Assembly: GCA_905221605.1 (NCBI GenBank)
Contig: CAJNDS010000277.1
Span: 92,916 to 156,915, forward strand
Direction of reading: 5' to 3'
From: Symbiodinium natans
Lineage: Eukaryota; Sar; Dinophyceae; Suessiales; Symbiodiniaceae
Length of the DNA stretch: 64,000 bases
The first letter of the stretch is position 1. Each line of letters starts with the position of its first letter. Below, piece by piece: positions 1 through 11,400 of this stretch. The position numbers and the translations under genes were made by a program. The notes below the pieces were generated by a model, which saw only the letters and a program-made list of their open reading frames with translations, had not been told where the DNA came from and searched no databases.

Positions 1-497
1 CTGCAGCTTGGCTACGAGGGGTAAGAAAGGTAGCAGAAACGTGAGGCCTTGATTGCCAATATCCCCTTGCAGCAAGACTCTGTGACAGTGCTGGTTCGGT
101 TGAGCGGGGGTCTGTATAGGTTGTGGCGGGAGACGAGTCGATTTTTTCTCGAAATAACAAGCACAACTCTAAGGTCCTATTTGTGCCTAGCGTGGCTTGT
201 CCGAGTGAGCGATCAAGGTAGGGGCACGGTTGGCATGTCTTTATGGTGCCCGGGGGGGGGGGGGGGGGCAAGGCCGGAATTCAGGGTGAGTGTCAAACCT
301 TATCAGGAACTGCCGGATAAGGGGGAACCCCTCGGCTCCTCCCCAAACCACCGACCACGAGCCACCTTCGCAACCCTAGCTTTCGTTCGCCCTGCTCGCA
401 AGTAGCAGTTGTAACCTTGCTCGGGTACTTAATGCGCATAGAAAACTCATACATATAACTATTCAAGAGCCCCAAAGCAGCCGGAGTAAGGTTGGCC
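1..497. other. Upstream sequence, no gene supported
   Basis: I see no convincing coding signal here. The stretch contains a run of 17 G at 252-268. The last part probably holds intron or upstream exon sequence of the C2-domain gene that follows, because the C2 domain of that gene lacks its first strands in the visible exons. Confidence 0.4.
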
Positions 498-1410
498 ATG
501 GATGCGAGTGGCACCTCAGATCCGTACATTGAGGTCTATGTGAACGACGTGCAGCGGGTGGGCCTGCAGTAGGTGTTACGTTTTGGGGCACTTCGGGGTT
601 TCAGTCCACATGCAATGCAAACGGCATTTCCGAACATGTCCTTGTGATGGGCTTCAGCATCCTGTGACCTCTCCGATCCAGGCCAAGAGCAAAACGATCA
701 AGCGGACGCTGAATCCCGAGTTCGCCTGGGAAGTGGATGTTGAAATCTGGTCTCCATTTTCGATCGTGTCCCTTCGCGTTGTGGACAAGGACTTCGTTAC
801 GAAGGACGATCCGATAGGATTCGTCGAGTTCTGCATCGCGGATTTGGTGCCAAACGGTGACGAGGTACGAGGCTGGCTGGAGCTCCGGAAGATGGAGCAC
901 TTCGAGGGCAATGCCAAGAGACGCTTTCTAAAGCACCGGCGGCGGAGAGACGATAGCTGTAATGATGAGTTGGACGAAAGTCCACTGCACGAGCATGATC
1001 TGCCCGAGCACGAGGGCTTTGAGGATGAGACGGGGTTCTCCACTGCTGTTCGTCGTTTGAATGGCCATGGCCTTGCTCGGAGCATGTCCAGGGCGGCAGA
1101 GACCGTCAAGTCCCAAGTAAAGACGCTGCAGACGCGTGTGGCCAACGCCCACCCCCCTCGCCCGGCGATGTGCTGTGCGGGTTTGAAGAACGATGACGAT
1201 GACGAAACATCTGGATTCTTGAAGTGGCGCAGGAAGCGGCTGAATGCCGGTGAGATTGAAGTATCGCTGAAGCTGGAGACCACGATGCAGTCAACGCCCA
1301 ACCATGAGACTCCAAAGCACGAGCTGCTGTACACGGCAGTTTTTGCCCCCGACAGGACGACGGTGGTGTCGCGGTCCCATGTGCAGCCTAGCTCTAACAA
1401 GGCTTTGTAG
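498..1410 (+). CDS. C2-domain protein, at least two exons, 5' end uncertain
   Basis: Exons 498-557 and 682-1410 join in phase 0 across a GT-AG intron (558-681). The first exon reads MDASGTSDPYIEVYVNDVQR, the calcium-loop strand of a C2 domain (the D-x-G-x-SDPY pattern). The second continues with KRTLNPEFAWE and a VVDKDFVTKDDPIGF strand, which is the second acidic loop. C2 domains bind membranes or partners, often with calcium. The remainder (about 160 residues) is charged and low in order: basic RRFLKHRRRRDD, acidic clusters, then a KWRRKR patch, and the frame ends at TAG 1408-1410. The N-terminal C2 strands are missing from this reading, so more exons probably lie upstream, and the ATG at 498 may be internal. 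Partner and pathway are unknown. Confidence 0.65.
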
Positions 1411-3051
1411 CTTGGCCTGTGTTGTGACGTGCTCTGTGCTTTATAACTACTGTGGATGTTGGGAAGGTTTGCCATTCATCTCACCACGTGGTCCTCCGAT
1501 CATGTAACATCCGGCTTGTCCCATTCGCAGAGCCCAAAGATCGCCTCCCGAGCTTGACGTTGTGGACCCCAAAAGTCCAATAACCCGGCTTCAGTCGGGG
1601 CCAAGCAGGATCGAGGAAGTGGTCACGGATGCAGAGTGGTTTGCCTGCTGCTTTCCAATGCCGTCTTTGGACTGCAGCAGATCAGGGTATACCAGGGTTT
1701 TGAAGGAGACTGAGCCGGAGCGCTGCCTGAAACATAGCTGGTACTAGTACAGTACATCAGTACATCGCACGGTCTGGACTGACGACATGTTCTCACAGGT
1801 TAAGATGGCTTAGGGCCTTAGGGCAAGCCCCAAATTGTGTCCTTCTGCAGGCGGTTGTGCTTGTTTTTCTCCTGCTGACTACAGTACTTTCGTGATCTAA
1901 CCGGCGACCTAAATGACTGAGTCTCATCTTCTTCCCGCTGGTAGCAAGGTTTCAGCCGGATATGCTTTGATCTAGAGGGACCCTCATGTTCAACCAGCAA
2001 GATGCAGCTGTGTCTGTGTGCGTGCGTATGTGTCAAGGGCATTCCAGTAACATCGTGTGCAGAAGCTTGCAGGACAAGCAGGGCTTCGTCTGCTTTTTGC
2101 GTGGCAGGTGGGGGTTGGCGGCCTTGCGCGCGCATCGCTCGCGGAATGGGGGTTACGGGAAGTCACCGAGTTACCCTCCCTAAAGTAAGGAACTTCTCGG
2201 GGGATCGTGGGTCCAGATTGCTGGACACCTAAGTGGTCTCGTGATTTCTGTAGCCTTTGGACAGTTGTCGGTTGCATGGTGATTGTACTCTCGACCACCT
2301 TGGTGATCTGTGTCTCCGGGCAACGGTGTTCAATCCGCACATTCAAGGCATGCTTGCGCTTGCAGCGAATTGTTGCGACGTTCTCTTTGGAGTCCGAACA
2401 GCCGGGTTCTTTGGGGAATAGATTTCCCCTCTTGCGACTTGTTTCCGTTACGTGCCACTTCGAGCCTCAAGAAGAGGAGGCGAGTCCGTGATGATCCCTG
2501 ATGCGCATGTTCTGACGGCCAAAGCTAGCAGGTCCGAGTTGCGAGCCCAAACCCCACAGTTCACATTTTTGGTGATGTGCAACCTGTGTAGAATGTCGCA
2601 CAGCACTGAGAATCCACTGCGAGGACTTTTCTGAACCACCGGCATTGCCTCAGGTCCTTTCAGAGCGCGGAGCAGCTCTCCGACAAGTTCTCGCTGGCCA
2701 CCAGTCTGCATCCTTTACGAGCTTTGTAATTGCCACAGACGGCAGCATAATCAAGAATGGCACCCGGTGCGGTGCAGTGCCCATTTAGGCTCGACGACTA
2801 GGCGGGCTTCGCTGGGGTAGTGTTCACGAAGCTTTTGGAGTACAGATGTCTGTGACAGTACCCAAGCATTCAATTGGAGCAGTGGGCTGACATGAACTTG
2901 GTTTGCTGTGGACTTGATGGCGGGAGCTGGACAGCAGATTCTCAGTGAATGTGATTGAAAATGCGGGCAGCAGTATCCTTGCCTGGTTTGTCTGGGATGT
3001 AACGTAGGAACTTCGCTGTGCCAGCAACCATGACATACCATTCAAACCTTT
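1411..3051. other. Non-coding or intronic stretch, weak exon-like fragment
   Basis: No domain is recognised. The region starts with the 3' untranslated part of the C2 gene. Around 2650-2720 one frame reads like an exon (FQSAEQLSDKFSLATSLHP), but it has no start, is short, and other frames are also open. I would not annotate a gene on this. Confidence 0.3.
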
Positions 3052-3195
3052 ATGTTCGCCGAGGGATCCATCAAGACCTTCTGGGAGGACTTGCTGGAAG
3101 TGCTGGAGCAGCTCTTACAGGCATTCATCAGCGTAATGCTTTTGAAAGGTCACCTTTCCAGACAGTCCTGTGAAGTTGCACCGAGCTTAGGATGA
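3052..3195 (+). CDS. Possible exon, amphipathic/hydrophobic, unassigned
   Basis: A 47-residue reading frame starts MFAEGSIKTFWEDLLEVLEQ and continues into a hydrophobic LLQAFISVMLLKG stretch. The alternation of acidic and hydrophobic residues looks like real coding sequence. It lies 350-630 bp upstream of two membrane-like stretches on the same strand and may belong with them in one intron-rich gene. No family is recognised. The stop at 3193-3195 may be intronic. Confidence 0.25.
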   Translation: MFAEGSIKTFWEDLLEVLEQLLQAFISVMLLKGHLSRQSCEVAPSLG

Positions 3196-3540
3196 GTTCG
3201 GGTAGAGTCCGCTAATGTCTAACCCTGATCAGGGTGCACCCCGGTTACTGCAGTAAACGTTCCAACCGTATTTCTGACATAGTCTGACCGGTCGGTTTGT
3301 TTTGCACCCCATCAACACGTGAAAGTTTTCGACATGCATCTCCAGATCATGTAAAGACTTGAATGCCTCAAGGCTGAAAGGCTGAAGGCGACCTGGGCAG
3401 GCAGTGGGGGCTGGGGGCCCCCAACGGGCCACGACCGGGAGGGGGGGGGGGGTCTGGCAAAAACATGCGGTGGGGGTGACGCGGAAAGAGGAGGGAACAT
3501 TAATCAGCGGTCCACGCTACCCACAAATCCCAAACCCCAA

Positions 3541-3830
3541 GCCCTGTGAGGTCTTTGTGTGGCCGATCGTCAACATCTTCCTTTTGCTTGTGGGCAGCAT
3601 TGGCAATAAACCCTCAGCAAGTTGCTAAGAACAGGAATGGTAAAGACGGGCGGGCTTGAATGTGCCTTTGACACACGAGAGTCAACAGCTACAGGATTGT
3701 GGGCTGGTACTACTGGCCGCTCTCTTTCGGCACTTTGGCCTACTTGTGGCTTTGGTCTTTCTGGTTTGCAGACATGATCTGCTTTCTGCCGCTCTTTGTG
3801 CTGGCGCCTGGGCCGCTACAACCCTTTTGA
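3541..3830 (+). CDS. Possible exons of a multi-pass membrane protein
   Basis: Two neighbouring stretches in different frames read as membrane segments. At 3541-3628 the frame contains CEVFVWPIVNIFLLLVGSIG. At 3681-3830 it contains YRIVGWYYWPLSFGTLAYLW followed by a second hydrophobic run ending in FLPLFVLAP. The aromatic and aliphatic content is far from what shuffled GC-rich DNA gives. The frame change implies an intron near 3610-3680. I cannot name the family; a transporter or a polysaccharide synthase tail is possible. Confidence 0.3.
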
Positions 3831-5651
3831 AGGGAGGGTCCGAACAGATTCGAACCTTGAGGTGTCGTAGGGTTTGTCGAATTTCGAGCTTCGGAATGTT
3901 CAGGGTAGTTTGTGAAGGCTCAATAGGCAATACGCAGCCAAATCGACGCATGATGACCAGCCTCGTGCACAGGCAAAAAAGCGACAGAACTGCAGAACAG
4001 AATCCACGGTGCAATACTAATGCTGGTTGCGTGGTGATGTAGAGTGTCTGACCTATCGATGCCTATTGTTAGTTGCGTCTTGCGGTGAATGGCCTTACAC
4101 TATAAGCCTTACATGCGTGAGTGGTCCTGGCAAGCACAGCGCATTGGCCCCGAAGTCTCTGCAGGCTAAGCACTGAAGGCTGCAAAATGGCTAAAGCCAA
4201 CCACAGTGATTGCGAGGAGAGAGGCGTCTAAGGAAGCGCGGCCCCTGCATGTCGAGGTGTGCTTCCTCGTCTTGCGCGATCACAAGTACTCCAACCGCCT
4301 ATTTGCGCATCCGAAAGTTGCGCCTTTAAACCAAAGAGGCCTGCTCGATCCCGGGTTGGGGTGGTGGGGGGTCCGAAGCCAGCCACCCTGCAGGTTTAGC
4401 CATGGTCGCATTTCTCCGCAGTTCAAAGGCCGGCAGCCGAGGGTGCAGCGTGTGAGAACCGCCAGTCTCACACCCGCGATTGAAAAAAAAGACAGCATGT
4501 TGTCAGCAAATTGCAGCAGTGCAGGGTGTGGGGTCACCAAGCCTAAGGTCTAGCAAAGAACCCTGAGCTCCATGGCATCGCTTTTTTGGGGCCCAATGGC
4601 CCCAGCCCCCAAGAGCCGGAGGCCATGGCGCAGTGGATCAAGCGCCTGGTCAAAGATCAGGGCGGCTGGATCGACAAGCCCGCCGCAACATGGCTGCAAG
4701 GCTATTCGGCGAGGGCGGCGAGGGGCTTTCTCTTGTCATCCAAGGGGAAATGGCAATTTTTGGGACACATATGAGGACACGTGCGCGACTGCACGCTGCC
4801 CAAGAAATCCGTGCTCTCCGAACCCTGACGCTTTCTTGGTAAGCCGAACGTCTTGGCTGGGAACGTATCCGACTGTATCGGCATACTCGACATGTTCAAG
4901 ATGCCAAGAACGCGGTATCCCAAGAAGAGCAGAACCCAAAGCCCCAAAACCTGCATAGAATTGCAGAAAGCAAACAGCCCAGGGCTTGAAGGAGTTCTCG
5001 AAGGGGACGCACAAGGATGGGGAGCCGGCAGGGCCCTCAGCCCAGATGAATCCACAACCCTTGTGACATTGTGGCTGTGGCCTCGAATCTCAAGCGTGGC
5101 AAGCCACCCCATTCCTGAGAAAGTCCGACGCACCCATGAGCAACGTAAACCGGCACCACTATCGCACAATAAGTGCTAAAAGTGCAAAAAGAAAAGCACC
5201 CCCCAACGACCCCAGAATTTTGCCCAGTCACGAGGCATGCGTCCTAGCAGGCAAGGACACATTGACGGCTCTATCCAGTCGTGGCAGTTGTGCAACTCGC
5301 CCCAAGAGCCACAAGAGGAAGGCTTACTCGACGGAAAATCTGACCTTCTCAGCTGAAACTGGGAGCCTGTAAACCTGAGCTGATCCCAAATTTTCTACGT
5401 AAGGCCCAGTCTTTTGACGAACTCTTGGAGATGTTGCGGCACAAGAACTGCCGCCGGCCAGCAAGGGGCGTGAAGTTTCGCATTGGCATTGGTCCTTCAT
5501 GCTTCAGAGAACCATTAGGACCATTAGCATCTTGAACGCACAACACCCTGAAGTGGGGCAGTCTCAGCAACAGGCCGTGCTGGAGTCACATTGCGAAGTC
5601 TCTAGCACGCCGGCTAGGTCAGCTCATGCACCATGTCGAAATGCGAGTGCC
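3831..5651. other. No gene supported; one weak exon-like stretch
   Basis: A frame near 4614-4760 reads MAQWIKRLVKDQGGWIDKPA and on, plausible as an exon, but all three frames are open there and no family is recognised. The rest shows only short overlapping frames typical of GC-rich intergenic DNA. Homology to the peptidase array begins at about 5652. Confidence 0.3.
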
Positions 5652-5756
5652 GGCCGCTCCCGTCCCTCACTGCACGACTTCCGGCTCAGCTCAGTAGACC
5701 ATCTCGCGTGCCGTCCTCCCAACGCCCTTGTTGACCACAGATACCTGTTGACCAAG

Positions 5757-8038
5757 ATGGGCAACTGCAACGCCATCACCGTCGCCGCGGAGAGCAGCGA
5801 GATCCAGGCCGAATCGGCGCAGCGGCATCCAAGCCTGATGTCCCTCCCCCTGCGCACAAACATGAAATTCGGGTGGCGACCCGACATGCCGGATCATCGC
5901 GACCTCCGCGTGACCTTTGACAAGGTGGATGCTCCCAGCCACATCAAGAAGAGGGTGGAGGGAGACGGGTTTGCAGGTAGCATCGCAAGAGTGCCCCTTT
6001 TTGTTTCAAGGGTCTCTGGGTTTTCATAGGACTAGTTTCAAAGGTCGTTGATGCTCACCTCCATTGAAGCCCAGGAGAACAGGAGATCATTGACCTGCGA
6101 CCTATGAATGGTGGCTTCCCCATCTTCGATCAGGGACATTTGGGCAGCTGCACAGCGAACGCTTTGGCGGCAGGCTTCCATTTCGCCCTGCACAAGATGC
6201 AGGTGGAGAACCACAAGGACTTCGCAGACTTCACCCCCAGCCGCCTGTTCATCTACTACAATGAGCGGCTGGTGGAAGGTAGCGTGAATCAGGATGCTGG
6301 TGCGATGATCCGTGACGGCATCAAGGTTATGTCGAAGGTGGGCGTGTGCCCGGAGAGCGTCTGGAAGTACGATGATGGGCCCAGCTTCTTCAAGCAGCAG
6401 CCGGATGACAAGGCCTACGAACTGGCCCAGAAGTGCAGGGTCATGGGCTATGCCCGTGTGGCACAGGACCTGAGCCAGTTCAAGGCGTGCCTGAAGAACG
6501 GCTACCCCTTTGTGTTCGGTTTTGCTGTCCTGACAAGCTTCCAGACAGCGGAGGTTGCCAGGACCGGCAAGATGGTGATGCCCCAGGCGACGGACCAGCA
6601 GCTTGGTGGCCATGCCGTGTGCGCCGTGGGCTACGACGACTTCCAGCAATGCTTCATCGTCCGCAACTCCTGGGGAGAGGGGTTGCTTGTCCGGATGGGC
6701 ACGTGTGCTAGTGCGAGTAGTTTCAAGTTTGTTCATAGTCACTGATGACGGCTTTTGTCACAGGACTGATTGTGTAGTGGGCTTTTGCGCAGCCAGGTGG
6801 GGCGACAAGGGCTACTTCTACATGCCATATGAGTACATGTGCCACCCTGCCCTCGCCTCCGATTTCTGGGCCATCAACTGGGTTGAGGGCTTCAAGAACA
6901 CTAGCAGCGTGACGTCGGCGAGTGGCATGCTGCAAGCTGGATCGGTGCCGAGGCATCCGAGTGTGTTGTCCCTGCCGATGCGAACGCACATGAAGTTCGG
7001 GTGGCGACCCGACATGCCAGACCATCGGGACCTTCACATGACATTTGACAAGGTCAACGCTCCCAGCCACATCAAGAGGAGGGCTGAGGGAGACACGGTC
7101 TGCTTAAAGTGTTTCTTTATAATTATTTGGTGATTTCTGCCGAAGCAGTAGAGAGCTGTGTTCGAGCTGTGGTTTTTGCTTAGGAACGAAAGAGATCATT
7201 GACCTGCGACCGATGAATGGTGGCTTCCCCATCTTCGATCAGGGACATTTGGGCAGCTGCACAGCGAACGCTTTGGCGGCAGGCTTCCATTTCGCCCTGC
7301 ACAAGATGCAGGTGGAGAACCACAAGGACTTCGCAGACTTCACCCCCAGCCGCCTGTTCATCTACTACAATGAGCGGCTGGTGGAAGGTAGCGTGAATCA
7401 GGATGCTGGTGCGATGATCCGTGACGGCATCAAGGTTATGTCGAAGGTGGGCGTGTGCCCGGAGAGCGTCTGGAAGTACGATGATGGGCCCAGCTTCTTC
7501 AAGCAGCAGCCGGATGACAAGGCCTACGAACTGGCCCAGAAGTGCAGGGTCATGGGCTATGCCCGTGTGGCACAGGACCTGAGCCAGTTCAAGGCGTGCC
7601 TGAAGAACGGCTACCCCTTTGTGTTCGGTTTCGCTGTCCTGACAAGCTTCCAGACAGCGGAGGTTGCCAGGACCGGCAAGATGGTGATGCCCCAGGCGAC
7701 GGACCAGCAGCTTGGTGGCCATGCCGTGTGCGCCGTGGGCTACGACGACTTCCAGCAATGCTTCATCGTCCGCAACTCCTGGGGAGAGGGGTTGCTTGTC
7801 CGGATGGGCATGTGTGCTAGTGCGAGTAGTTTCAAGTTTGTTCATAGTCACTGATGACGGCTTTTGTCACAGGACTGATTGTGTAGTGGGCTTGCGCACA
7901 GCCAGGTGGGGCGACAAGGGCTACTTCTACATGCCATATGAGTACATGTGCCACCCTGCCCTCGCCTCCGATTTCTGGGCCATCAACTGGGTCGAGGGCT
8001 TCAAGAATGCGACCACCAAGAATCCTATTAAGAAGTGA
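5757..8038 (+). CDS. Two-domain papain-like (C1) cysteine peptidase, array copy 1
   Basis: Exons 5757-5976, 6075-6681, 6797-7097, 7195-7790 and 7906-8038 join to 619 codons in frame (618 residues). Each peptidase domain shows the papain set: the oxyanion Gln in FDQGHLGSCTAN (Gln93, catalytic Cys99), His253 in LGGHAVCAVGYDD, and Asn271 in VRNSWGEGWGDKGYFYMPY. Domain 2 repeats them at Gln392, Cys398, His552 and Asn570. The sequence resembles bacterial-type C1 peptidases (DQGxLGSCTAN, FTPSRLFIYYNER). Before each domain is a short WRPDMPDHRDL segment that may act as a propeptide. The start MGNC offers Gly2 and Cys4 for myristoylation and palmitoylation, suggesting a membrane-attached intracellular enzyme. 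The protein ends NPIKK. Introns of 97-115 nt fit GT-AG; the intron between the two domains (7098-7194) is the least certain. Substrate is unknown. Variants here: AITV and RVEGD against ASTV and RAEGD in copies 2-4. Confidence 0.85.
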
Positions 8039-8419
8039 GATGTTCATGCTGTTGCTTTGTACAGTCCGTTTGTGGCATCCGGCTATCCCCAGAGGGGTGG
8101 TTGGGAGGGAAAAAACCCTGCGATGCGTAGGGGGTTTAACAAAGTATGCTGTACAGCGTATCGCGTAGGACGGTCTACAGGACTCAGGCAAAAGGTGGCT
8201 CACATGCTTTCAGTGGTGCGTGCTGCGTCTAGCCGTCCCAACACGGGCCGTGTAGTAGACTCCAGCCGTGGCTAGTATTTAGGCCAGCTCGCCCGCGGTG
8301 TAAAGATAGGCCCCAGCCGCTCCCGTCCCTCACTGCACGACTTCCGGCTCAGCTCAGTAGACCATCTCGCGTGCCGTCCTCCCAACGCCCTTGTTGACCA
8401 CAGATACCTGTTGACCAAG

Positions 8420-11400
8420 ATGGGCAACTGCAACGCCAGCACCGTCGCCGCGGAGAGCAGCGAGATCCAGGCCGAATCGGCGCAGCGGCATCCAAGCCTG
8501 ATGTCCCTCCCCCTGCGCACAAACATGAAATTCGGGTGGCGACCCGACATGCCGGATCATCGCGACCTCCGCGTGACCTTTGACAAGGTGGATGCTCCCA
8601 GCCACATCAAGAAGAGGGCGGAGGGAGACGGGTTTGCAGGTAGCATCGCAAGAGTGCCCCTTTTTGTTTCAAGGGTCTCTGGGTTTCTTAGGACTAGTTT
8701 CAAAGGTCGTTGATGCTTACCTCCATTGAAGCCTAGGAGAACAGGAGATCATTGACCTGCGACCTATGAATGGTGGCTTCCCCATCTTCGATCAGGGACA
8801 TTTGGGCAGCTGCACAGCGAACGCTTTGGCGGCAGGCTTCCATTTCGCCCTGCACAAGATGCAGGTGGAGAACCACAAGGACTGGAAGCCCGCCTTTTGC
8901 TTGCCTGTAACTTCCTGTGTTTTGCTACATTTACTTGCTTGTGACTTCTTGTTTTGCTTATTCGTAACTTTCTCCGTGCCGTTTCCCGAGGAGGGGTGCC
9001 AAAACCCTTGCTTGCCTATAACACTGTTTTGGCCTCAAACTGCGAACGCTGTGAATTCCAGCATGTGCAGTCCGTTACAGGCTTCAACTGGGTTTAGGGT
9101 TTAGGGTTTAGGGTTCAGCATCTCAAGTTCGAGCATTTACTAGGCCAGCAGCAGTGTGTGTGGGCAACGGCAAAGAACCCACCCGCCCAAAGAATCCCAC
9201 AACATTACGAAAACAAAAAGTTTACTAATTTCTTTTCAGACGCACCAAGAGACCAAACAATCACACAGGCCTCAAGTTATTCCATCCAGGAACCCTGAGT
9301 CCTGAATCAGTCCTGTGCCCTGCTAGCTTCGTGGCTCTGCTGAGCTGCAGAGCCTGCCAACCGCACTGAACAATGGGGGTCAAAGGCGTCAGAGATTGCC
9401 TAATTCGTGCTGAACAATAAGCGGCAAAAGGGGTCAGAGGGGCCAAAATGGACCAAATTGCCTAATTCGTGCTGATCAATGGGGGGTCAAAAGGGTCAGA
9501 CTTGCCAAAATGGATCAAATCGCCAAATTCGTGCTGAACAAAGGGGGGGCCACAGGGGTCAGATAGGCCGAAATGGATCAAATCGCCAAATTCGTGCTGA
9601 ACAATGCGGGGGCCACAGGGGTCAGAGAGGCCGAAATGGATCAAATCGCCAAATTCGTGCGGAACAATGCGGGGGCCACAGGGGTCAGAGAGGCCGAAAT
9701 GGATCAAATCGCCAAATTCGTGCGGAACAATGCAGGGGCCACAGGGGTCAGAGGGGCCGAAATGGATCAAATCGCCAAATTCGTGCTGAACAATGCGCGG
9801 GCCAAAGGGGTCAGAGGGGCCAAAATGGATCAAATCGCCACTTTCATCCTGAACAATGCGGGAGCCAAAGGGTCAGAGGGGCCAAAATGGATCAAATCGC
9901 CACATTCATGCTGAACAATGCGGGGGCCAAAGGGGTCAGAGGGGCCAAAATGGATCAAATCGCCACATTCATGCTGAACAATGGGGGAGGCAAAGGGGTC
10001 AGAGGGGCCAAAATGGATCAAATCGCCACATTCATGCTGAACAATGGGGGAGGCAAAGGGGTCAGAGGGGCCAAAATGGATCAAATCGCCACATTCATGC
10101 TGAACAATGGGGGAGGCAAAGGGGTCAGAGGGGCCAAAATGGATCAAATCGCCACATTCATGCTGAACAATGGGGGAGGCAAAGGGGTCAGAGGGGCCGA
10201 AATGAATCAAATCGCCAAATTCGTGCTGAACAATGGGGCTGAGAGGGGCCGAAATGGATCGAATCGCCAAATTCGTGCTGAACAACGGGGGGAAAAATTG
10301 ATCAAATCGCCAAATTCGTGTTTAACATTTAGGGTTATATGGTAGGGAGGTTTAGGGTTTAGGGTTGAGGGTTGAGGGTTTAGGGTGTCCAGGTACTAAA
10401 AGTCACGACTAAGCACAAAAAAAGATACAACTAAGCAAAAAAAGCTACATCTACCCTAGCTACCACAAGGACTTCGTAGACTTCACCCCCAGCCGCCTGT
10501 TCATCTACTACAATGAGCGGCTGGTGGAAGGTAGCGTGAATCAGGATGCTGGTGCGATGATCCGTGACGGCATCAAGGTTATGTCGAAGGTGGGCGTGTG
10601 CCCGGAGAGCGTCTGGAAGTACGATGACGGGCCCAGCTTCTTCAAGCAGCAGCCGGATGACAAGGCCTACGAACTGGCCCAGAAGTGCAGGGTCATGGGC
10701 TATGCCCGTGTGGCACAGGACCTGAGCCAGTTCAAGGCGTGCCTGAAGAACGGCTACCCCTTTGTGTTCGGTTTTGCTGTCCTGACAAGCTTCCAGACAG
10801 CGGAGGTTGCCAGGACCGGCAAGATGGTGATGCCCCAGGCGACGGACCAGCAGCTTGGTGGCCATGCCGTGTGCGCCGTGGGCTACGACGACTTCCAGCA
10901 ATGCTTCATCGTCCGCAACTCCTGGGGAGAGGGGTTGCTTGTCCGGATGGGCATGTGTGCTAGTGCGAGTAGTTTCAAGTTTGTTCATAGTCACTGATGA
11001 CGGCTTTGTCACAGGACTGATTGTGTAGTGGGCTTGTGCGCAGCCAGGTGGGGCGACAAGGGCTACTTCTACATGCCATATGAGTACATGTGCCACCCTG
11101 CCCTCGCCTCCGATTTCTGGGCCATCAACTGGGTTGAGGGCTTCAAGAACACTAGCAGCGTGACGTCGGCGAGTGGCATGCTGCAAGCTGGATCGGTGCC
11201 GAGGCATCCGAGTGTGTTGTCCCTGCCGATGCGAACGCACATGAAGTTCGGGTGGCGACCCGACATGCCAGACCATCGGGACCTTCACATGACATTTGAC
11301 AAGGTCAACGCTCCCAGCCACATCAAGAGGAGGGCTGAGGGAGACACGGTCTGCTTAAAGTGTTTTTTACAATTACTTGGTGATTTTTGCCGAAGCAGTA

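Larger units (their letters stand above)
8872..10473 (+). mobile_element. Insertion in peptidase copy 2: 12-bp flanking duplication, telomere-like blocks, minisatellite
   Basis: The coding string ACCACAAGGACT occurs at 8872-8883 and again at 10462-10473, so 1,590 bp were inserted with a 12-bp duplication. Inside, in order: about 200 bp unique AT-richer sequence, a TTTAGGG-like block (9091-9117), about 300 bp unique, a 63-bp minisatellite, a second telomere-like block (10327-10386), and a short A-rich tail ending CCCTAGC. No coding gene of its own is evident. The duplication places AAG/G at both edges, so the insert can serve as an intron. This resembles introner-type gain of introns, but the size and telomere content are unlike short introners. 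A patch of subtelomeric DNA captured at a break is the main alternative. Confidence 0.65.

Noticed and set aside
6038-6742. Long minus-strand reading frame opposite the first peptidase domain (also at 7180, 10431, 11430, 15289, 16331, 17893, 19003)
   Set aside because: It mirrors the coding strand, recurs only because the gene is repeated, and has no family signature. It arises from the GC-rich third positions of the peptidase gene.
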